Assembly: GCA_025929805.1 (NCBI GenBank)
Contig: JAICPP010000050.1
Coordinates: 1 to 16,227 of the forward strand
DNA length: 16,227 bases
Source of the DNA: Gemmatimonadales bacterium
GTDB lineage: Bacteria; Gemmatimonadota; Gemmatimonadetes; Gemmatimonadales; GWC2-71-9
Reading direction: 5' to 3'
The first letter of the stretch is position 1. Every line of letters begins with the position of its first letter. The notes beneath the pieces are model-generated. The model was not told the DNA's origin. It ran no database searches and saw only the letters and a list, made by a program, of their open reading frames with translations. Shown here piece after piece: positions 12,210 through 16,227 of the stretch. The position numbers were made by a program, and so were the translations under genes.

Positions 12210-13700
12210 ATGGGTGCGATCTCCGAAGCACGGCGAGCCTGTCGGGACCCCGTTTGTCCTATTCTGCTGTCATTTGGTGTGATAGCTGCGCCTCCGGCCG
12301 CCCTATCGGCCCAGGGCGAGCCGGGGGTCCCGCCGAACGTGGTGGTGTTCGTCGCCGACGACCTCGGCTGGCGCGACATCGGCGTTTACGGAAACACAAT
12401 CATTCGCACACCCAACATCGACCGGCTCGCCCGATCCGGCCTCCGCATCGCCCACGCGTTTGGCACAACCCCGCAATGCAGCCCTTCCCGCATCAGCACG
12501 CTCACCGGCAAGTACGCGCATGCTACGCGTACCGAGGATCTGCATACTCCCCTGCCCACTGGTGAGCGAATGCTGCCATCCTATGCCCAGGAGCAGGGCT
12601 ACTTCACCGGGATAATGGCCAAGACCCACATCGGTGAGGCCGGTGAGCGCCAGTTTCAATGGTACTCATCGGAGCTATCCCAGGCTCTGGCCAGTTTTCT
12701 CGACTCCGCCGGTACTCGGCCGTTTCTGCTCTGGGTCGGCTTTCATGACCCCCATCGCCCCTATGAGGGAGGCACCAGGCGCTCTCCGCATTCCCCGGCC
12801 CGAGTCAGCGTCCCACCATATCTTGCCGATACCCCGGAGACCCGCGCGGATATCGTGCGGTACTATGACGAGATCACGCGGATGGACGGGGAGATCGGAC
12901 GCATGCTGGACGAGCTGGAACGGAGGCAGCTTCGCGAGAATACGCTGGTAGTGTTCTTCAGCGACAATGGCGCTCCGTTCCCCCGGGAGAAGGGGACCCT
13001 CTACGACGCGGGGACTCGGACGCCGCTGATCTTTTCCTGGCCTGCGATGATCCGCGAGGGCAGCGTGTATGATCGCGGCCTCATCAGCCTGATCGACCTG
13101 GCCCCCACGCTGCTGGAGCTGATGAAAGCTTCCCCCTCGCGGGGGGTGCAGGGCAGGAGCTTCCGCGCCCTGCTCGCCAAGCCCGAGTCATATGCCGGCC
13201 GCACCCATGTCTTCAGCGAGCGAAACTGGCATGATTGCGACGAGCACCAGCGGGCCGTCCGGAGCCGGCGGTTCAAGCTGATTCGTACGGATGCGTATAC
13301 CGAGCTGCCCTTATGCACCGCGGCGGATATCGGTGGGAGCCCATCATTCCGGGCACTCCAGGCCCGGGCCAGGGCAGGGCGACTTACCGCCGCTCAGCGC
13401 CGCCTGTTCGAGGTGCCGCGCGCACGACTCGAACTGTATGACCTGACAGCCGACCCATGGGAGCTTCGCAACGTAGCCGCCGATCCTCGGCACAGCGCGG
13501 AACTGAAGGAGCTGGCTCTGATGCTACAGGAATGGGCAGAGGAGTCTGACGACTTTCCTGCGGCCTATCGAATACGGGATGACAATACCGACCGCATCAC
13601 CGGACTACTGTTCACGCCGAGGATCCCACCGCTTCGGAACACCGACATTCCGCCACCCGATCAGCGATGGGGTAAGCAGCAGTCGGAGCTGGGCATGTGA
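12210..13700 (+). CDS. Secreted sulfatase (formylglycine-dependent, heparan N-sulfatase-like)
   Basis: A 496-residue type I sulfatase that hydrolyses a sulfate ester or sulfamate. An N-terminal signal peptide with a short hydrophobic core ends near ALSAQG, so the enzyme acts outside the cytoplasm. Active-site features in order are VADDLGW (Asp50, Asp51, metal), CSPSRISTLTG with Cys90 to be converted to formylglycine, AKTHIG (Lys138, His140), GFHDPHRPY (His179), FSDNG (Asp252, Asn253) and EKGTLYDAGTRTP (Lys261). The overall form fits the N-sulfoglucosamine sulfohydrolase-like group, but substrate calls for sulfatases are unreliable. A formylglycine-generating enzyme must be encoded elsewhere. 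ATG 12210 gives the signal peptide; the frame runs open much further upstream over the sigma/peptide unit on the other strand. Its own ribosome site is weak (GGTAGG). Confidence 0.93.
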   Translation: MGAISEARRACRDPVCPILLSFGVIAAPPAALSAQGEPGVPPNVVVFVADDLGWRDIGVYGNTIIRTPNIDRLARSGLRIAHAFGTTPQCSPSRISTLTGKYAHATRTEDLHTPLPTGERMLPSYAQEQGYFTGIMAKTHIGEAGERQFQWYSSELSQALASFLDSAGTRPFLLWVGFHDPHRPYEGGTRRSPHSPARVSVPPYLADTPETRADIVRYYDEITRMDGEIGRMLDELERRQLRENTLVVFFSDNGAPFPREKGTLYDAGTRTPLIFSWPAMIREGSVYDRGLISLIDLAPTLLELMKASPSRGVQGRSFRALLAKPESYAGRTHVFSERNWHDCDEHQRAVRSRRFKLIRTDAYTELPLCTAADIGGSPSFRALQARARAGRLTAAQRRLFEVPRARLELYDLTADPWELRNVAADPRHSAELKELALMLQEWAEESDDFPAAYRIRDDNTDRITGLLFTPRIPPLRNTDIPPPDQRWGKQQSELGM

Positions 13701-13792
13701 ACGGAGGGCGCAGGCGCTGCCCCTTCTGCGGGCACTGGGAAGGATCAATATTAAGCCGAACCCGCTGGCACATCGTGAAAGGAGGGTTACCG

Positions 13793-13972
13793 ATGCAGCT
13801 CGCCTTAACCGAGTCAGACACTGAGATTTTGCGGGACCTTCTGCTTGCCTATCTGCCCGAGCTCCAGCGCGAAGTTGCCCGGACCGAGCGGCACACGCTG
13901 CGGCACGTCCTGGTGCAACGGCAGGAACTGGTGGAACGGTTGCTCGAACAGCTTGGGATGCCTGCCATCTGA
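13793..13972 (+). CDS. Small helical protein, 59 residues, function unknown
   Basis: Starts with a strong ribosome site (AAAGGAGGG, six bases before ATG). The 59 residues form what should be two amphipathic helices: LTESDTEILRDLLLAYLPEL, then a segment rich in Arg and Glu with RHTLRHVLVQRQELVERLLEQL. No Cys, no membrane segment. Small proteins of this plan (ELxREVARTER...LRxxLxxRxxLVExLL) are, as I recall, common and uncharacterised in several soil phyla. The frame could start earlier at GTG 13697, overlapping the sulfatase stop, which would add a Cys-Pro-Phe-Cys segment; the ribosome site at 13793 argues against this. It is followed by the sdh promoter. Confidence 0.75.
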   Translation: MQLALTESDTEILRDLLLAYLPELQREVARTERHTLRHVLVQRQELVERLLEQLGMPAI

Positions 13973-13982
13973 CGAAACGGCA

Positions 13983-14010
13983 TTGACAGAGCGCCAGTGC
14001 CGCCTTGAAT
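13983..14010 (+). promoter_or_regulatory. Putative sigma-70-type promoter of the sdh operon
   Basis: A perfect TTGACA (13983-13988), a 16-base spacer and TTGAAT (14005-14010, four of six matches). A transcript would start near 14017 and leave a leader of about 80 bases before the sdhC ATG. Pattern match only, but placed in the sole gap between genes here. Confidence 0.5.
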
Positions 14011-14098
14011 ATCCCTGCTGGTCGGCGTCCCTGTCGGCCACACCACTCCGCCGTTCTAGGTCTGAGATCTACTCGCTCAGTTGAGGGAGAGCACTCGC

Positions 14099-14908
14099 AT
14101 GGCCCACGCGCAGCTCCCGGTTATCCCACGCCCCCGCAGCTTCGGCGAGACGATGCGCAAGGATTGGTGGTGGCTCCAACCGGCGATCGTGCTCCTTCTC
14201 CTGTCCAGCTTCGTCGTATATGCCACCTGGGCGGCGTTCCAGGGCGAGCATTACAGCTATGGCCCCTATCTTTCTCCGTTCTATTCACCAGAGCTGTTCG
14301 GCAACTCGCCTCACGCCTGGTTCGGGCCACCACCGGCTTGGTGGCCAGGCTGGCTGGTGTTCTCGCCGGCGCTCCTGATCCTGCCGTTCCCCGGACTCTT
14401 TCGCCTGACCTGTTATTACTACCGCGGCGCGTACTACAAGGCGTTCTGGGCCGACCCGCCGGCCTGCGCGGTGGGTGAGCCCCGGAAACAGTACTGTGGG
14501 GAAGCTGCTTTTCCGTTGATCGTCCAGAACATCCATCGTTATTTCCTATATATCGCGCTGGTGTTTCTGGTGGTGCTGGCTCACGATGTCTACAAGGCGC
14601 TGTGGTTCACCGACCCGGTGACCGGGCACCAGTCGTTCGGCCTCGGCCTGGGCACTCTCGTGCTGGCAGCCAACGTGATCTTGCTCGGCGGGTACACCCT
14701 GGGTTGCCATTCCCTGCGCCACGTCATTGGGGGATACCTCGACCAGCTCGCCAGGAGACCGGTGCGTCGACGGCTCTACGATTGCTCCAGCCGCTTCAAC
14801 CGGGCCCACATGCGCTGGGGGTGGCCCAGCCTGTTCTCGGTGGCGTTTGCGGATTTGTATGTGCGGATGTGTTCGATGGGTGTTTGGACCGATTGGAGGA
14901 TTCTGTGA
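14099..14908 (+). CDS. sdhC: Succinate dehydrogenase membrane anchor (five-helix, actinobacterial Sdh1-like)
   Basis: A 269-residue membrane protein with about five helices (28-47, 84-103, 145-168, 180-201, 238-258). It is placed as the quinone-reactive anchor of a succinate dehydrogenase because the flavoprotein gene follows and because it resembles the single long anchor of the mycobacterial Sdh1 type. Likely conserved features are CYYYRGAYYKAFWADPPACAVGEPR between helices 2 and 3 (given in part as CYYYRGAYYKAFWADPP), QNIHRYFLY (His146), HDVYKALWF (His162), GCHSLRHVIGG (His204, His208) and NRAHMRWGW (His237). Several of these His could bind heme b. ATG 14099 follows GAGGGAGAG; an in-frame TTG at 14081 would add six residues. 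The anchor-flavoprotein order matches the mycobacterial Sdh1 operon. Family by recall, no search done. Confidence 0.85.
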   Translation: MAHAQLPVIPRPRSFGETMRKDWWWLQPAIVLLLLSSFVVYATWAAFQGEHYSYGPYLSPFYSPELFGNSPHAWFGPPPAWWPGWLVFSPALLILPFPGLFRLTCYYYRGAYYKAFWADPPACAVGEPRKQYCGEAAFPLIVQNIHRYFLYIALVFLVVLAHDVYKALWFTDPVTGHQSFGLGLGTLVLAANVILLGGYTLGCHSLRHVIGGYLDQLARRPVRRRLYDCSSRFNRAHMRWGWPSLFSVAFADLYVRMCSMGVWTDWRIL

Positions 14909-15013
14909 GGAGGTCACGAGTCACAAGTCACGGGTCGCGCATCCTCGATCGGCTCTGGCTCTTCTGGGGTGGAGTTCTTCGACTCGCGACAGGTGACTCG
15001 CGACTCTCGACTC
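14909..15013. repeat. GAGTC/GACTC repeat spacer between sdhC and sdhA
   Basis: The left part (14913-14939) is GTCACGAGTCACAAGTCACG followed by GGTCGCG. The right part (14980-15013) is CGACTCGCGACAGGTGACTC followed by GCGACTCTCGACTC. The two halves are roughly inverse copies around a core of about 40 bases, so the RNA could fold into a long imperfect hairpin. A 13-mer at 14975-14987 recurs in reverse at 9257-9269. No gene is seen in the spacer. Confidence 0.65.
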
Positions 15014-16227
15014 ATGCCTGAATACCAGACCTTCGAACACGACGTCCTTGTCATCGGTGCCGGCGGAGCAGGGCTCCGGGCGGCCATTGAAGCGTCAGCG
15101 GCCGGGGTCAGCGTAGGTCTCGTGTGCAAGTCCCTGCTGGGCAAGGCCCACACAGTCATGGCTGAGGGAGGTGTCGCGGCCGCACTGGCCAACGTGGACG
15201 ACCGCGACAACTGGAAGGTGCATTTTGCCGATACCATGCGGGGCGGCCAGTACGTGAATAACTGGCGCATGGCCGAGCTGCACGCGAAGGAAGCACCCGA
15301 TCGGGTTCGGGAGCTGGAAGCGTGGGGCGCCCTCTTCGACCGCACCGGGGACGGCCGCATTCTTCAGCGGAATTTCGGAGGCCACAAGTATCCGCGCCTG
15401 GCTCACGTAGGCGATCGCACCGGACTGGAGATGATTCGCACGCTCCAGGACCACAGTATCCACCAGGGAATCGACGTGCACATGGAGTGCACCATCCTCG
15501 AGCTTTTCACCGATGGCGGTCGGGTGGCGGGCGCGCTGGGATATGAGCGCGAGCGGGGACGGTTTCGGCTCTATCGGGCAAAGGCAATCGTGCTGGCCAC
15601 CGGGGGCATCGGACGAGCCTACTCGATCACCAGCAACAGCTGGGAGTACACCGGGGACGGCCATGCGCTGGCCTACCATGCTGGTGCGGCGCTTCAGGAC
15701 ATGGAGTTCGTGCAGTTTCACCCCACCGGCATGATCTGGCCACCCAGCGTGCGTGGCATCCTGGTGACAGAAGGGGTTCGGGGCGAGGGAGGTGTCCTGC
15801 TGAATCGGCAGGGCAAACGGTTCATGTTCGACGACATTCCCGAGAACTACCGCAGCCAGACGGCGGACAACGAAGAGGAAGGGTGGCGCTATACCCAGGG
15901 CGACAAGAGCGCTCGGCGGCCACCCGAGCTCCTGACTCGAGATCACGTTGCCCGCTGTATCCTGCGAGAGGTTCGCGAGGGACGGGGCAGCCCCCACGGC
16001 GGAGTCTTTCTCGACATCTCCTGGATCAGGCGTAGGCTGCCGGATGCCCGTAAACACATCATCAAGAAGCTGCCGAGCATGTATCACCAGTTCAAGCAGC
16101 TGGCCGATATCGACATCACCACTACGCCCATGGAGGTTGGGCCGACGACGCACTACATCATGGGCGGCATCCGGGTGGATGGCGAGACTCAGAGCTCGAC
16201 CTTGCCCGGGCTCTTCGCGGCCGGTGA
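15014..16227 (+). CDS. sdhA: Succinate dehydrogenase/fumarate reductase flavoprotein subunit, 5' part
   Basis: Partial: 404 codons are visible and the gene runs off the window. It oxidises succinate to fumarate with covalently bound FAD and passes electrons to the iron-sulfur subunit. Visible marks are the FAD-binding VIGAGGAGLRAAIEA at residues 13-27, GKAHTVMAEGG with the FAD-linking His46, the ATGG loop, FVQFHPTG, TEGVRGEGG and HYIMGG with the catalytic His and Arg regions. The family's usual length is about 580-650, so roughly the C-terminal third is missing. ATG 15014 directly follows GACTC repeats and has no ribosome site; an in-frame GTG at 14993 is an alternative. The sdhC-sdhA order predicts an sdhB iron-sulfur gene next. 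Fumarate reductase function is possible but less likely in an aerobe with this anchor type. Confidence 0.96.
   Translation, partial: MPEYQTFEHDVLVIGAGGAGLRAAIEASAAGVSVGLVCKSLLGKAHTVMAEGGVAAALANVDDRDNWKVHFADTMRGGQYVNNWRMAELHAKEAPDRVRELEAWGALFDRTGDGRILQRNFGGHKYPRLAHVGDRTGLEMIRTLQDHSIHQGIDVHMECTILELFTDGGRVAGALGYERERGRFRLYRAKAIVLATGGIGRAYSITSNSWEYTGDGHALAYHAGAALQDMEFVQFHPTGMIWPPSVRGILVTEGVRGEGGVLLNRQGKRFMFDDIPENYRSQTADNEEEGWRYTQGDKSARRPPELLTRDHVARCILREVREGRGSPHGGVFLDISWIRRRLPDARKHIIKKLPSMYHQFKQLADIDITTTPMEVGPTTHYIMGGIRVDGETQSSTLPGLFAAG

Noticed and set aside
13701..13760. Possible terminator after the sulfatase (TGCCC/GGGCA stem)
   Set aside because: The stem has only five pairs and no T-run follows.
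13697..13792. Extension of the 59-residue protein to GTG 13697 with a CPFC motif
   Set aside because: The strong ribosome site sits before ATG 13793, and the extension has no convincing domain. The Cys pair may be chance, but it is not fully excluded.
15095..16153. A 352-codon open frame on the minus strand opposite sdhA
   Set aside because: sdhA is certain by its motifs over the whole stretch, and the minus-strand product shows no recognisable domain.
1..16227. CRISPR arrays, insertion sequences, phage or integrase genes
   Set aside because: No regular spaced repeats, transposase or integrase motifs were seen. The tRNA cluster is not followed by an integrase or a duplicated tRNA end.

Overview
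The window is GC-rich bacterial DNA from an aerobic heterotroph. The gene set is a caa3-type oxidase with fused cytochrome c, an actinobacterial-style five-helix succinate dehydrogenase anchor, a secreted sulfatase, an ECF sigma factor with a Cys-rich tail, tRNA genes without encoded CCA, and RPERSEG-type dispersed repeats. It fits Gemmatimonadota or a neighbouring soil phylum best. That placement is inference from gene content; no rRNA or other decisive marker is present.

Region 1 (1-8578, + strand) is one unbroken run of eleven genes whose junctions range from an 8-base overlap to a 15-base gap. It begins with the 3' end of coxB (CuA domain plus cytochrome c), then coxA, a short subunit III, an unnamed three-helix protein and a CtaG-type assembly factor. 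It continues without a gap into an AI-2E family permease, a small lipoprotein, an Nramp-like carrier, two PRC-barrel-like proteins and an FNT-family channel. The oxidase and carrier sets therefore look co-transcribed. CoxA has Asn at the D-channel entrance and Gln at the K-channel lysine position. The Nramp-like protein has lost the canonical metal-binding residues.

Region 2 (8579-10836) holds a convergent DUF937 gene on the minus strand, then an EamA-family exporter and a class IV aminotransferase (PabC-like) one base apart on the plus strand.

Region 3 (10833-11406) is a tRNA cluster, His(GTG), Trp(CCA), Glu(CTC), Glu(TTC), Lys(CTT), with a plausible promoter and an intrinsic terminator.

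Region 4 (11403-12147, minus strand) is a two-gene unit: a very small Cys-rich, metallothionein-like peptide followed by an ECF sigma factor whose C-terminus carries a CxxCxxHxCxxCxC motif. The sigma reading frame is broken by an apparent single-base shift near 11891. No anti-sigma gene is visible. This unit is the most interesting part of the window.

Region 5 (12210-16227, + strand) holds a secreted sulfatase, a 59-residue helical protein, and the start of a succinate dehydrogenase operon with a good sigma-70-like promoter at 13983. The membrane anchor and the FAD subunit (cut by the window end) are separated by a 105-base spacer filled with GAGTC/GACTC repeats. Electrons taken from succinate by this enzyme would reach an oxidase such as the one in region 1 through quinone and cytochrome c.
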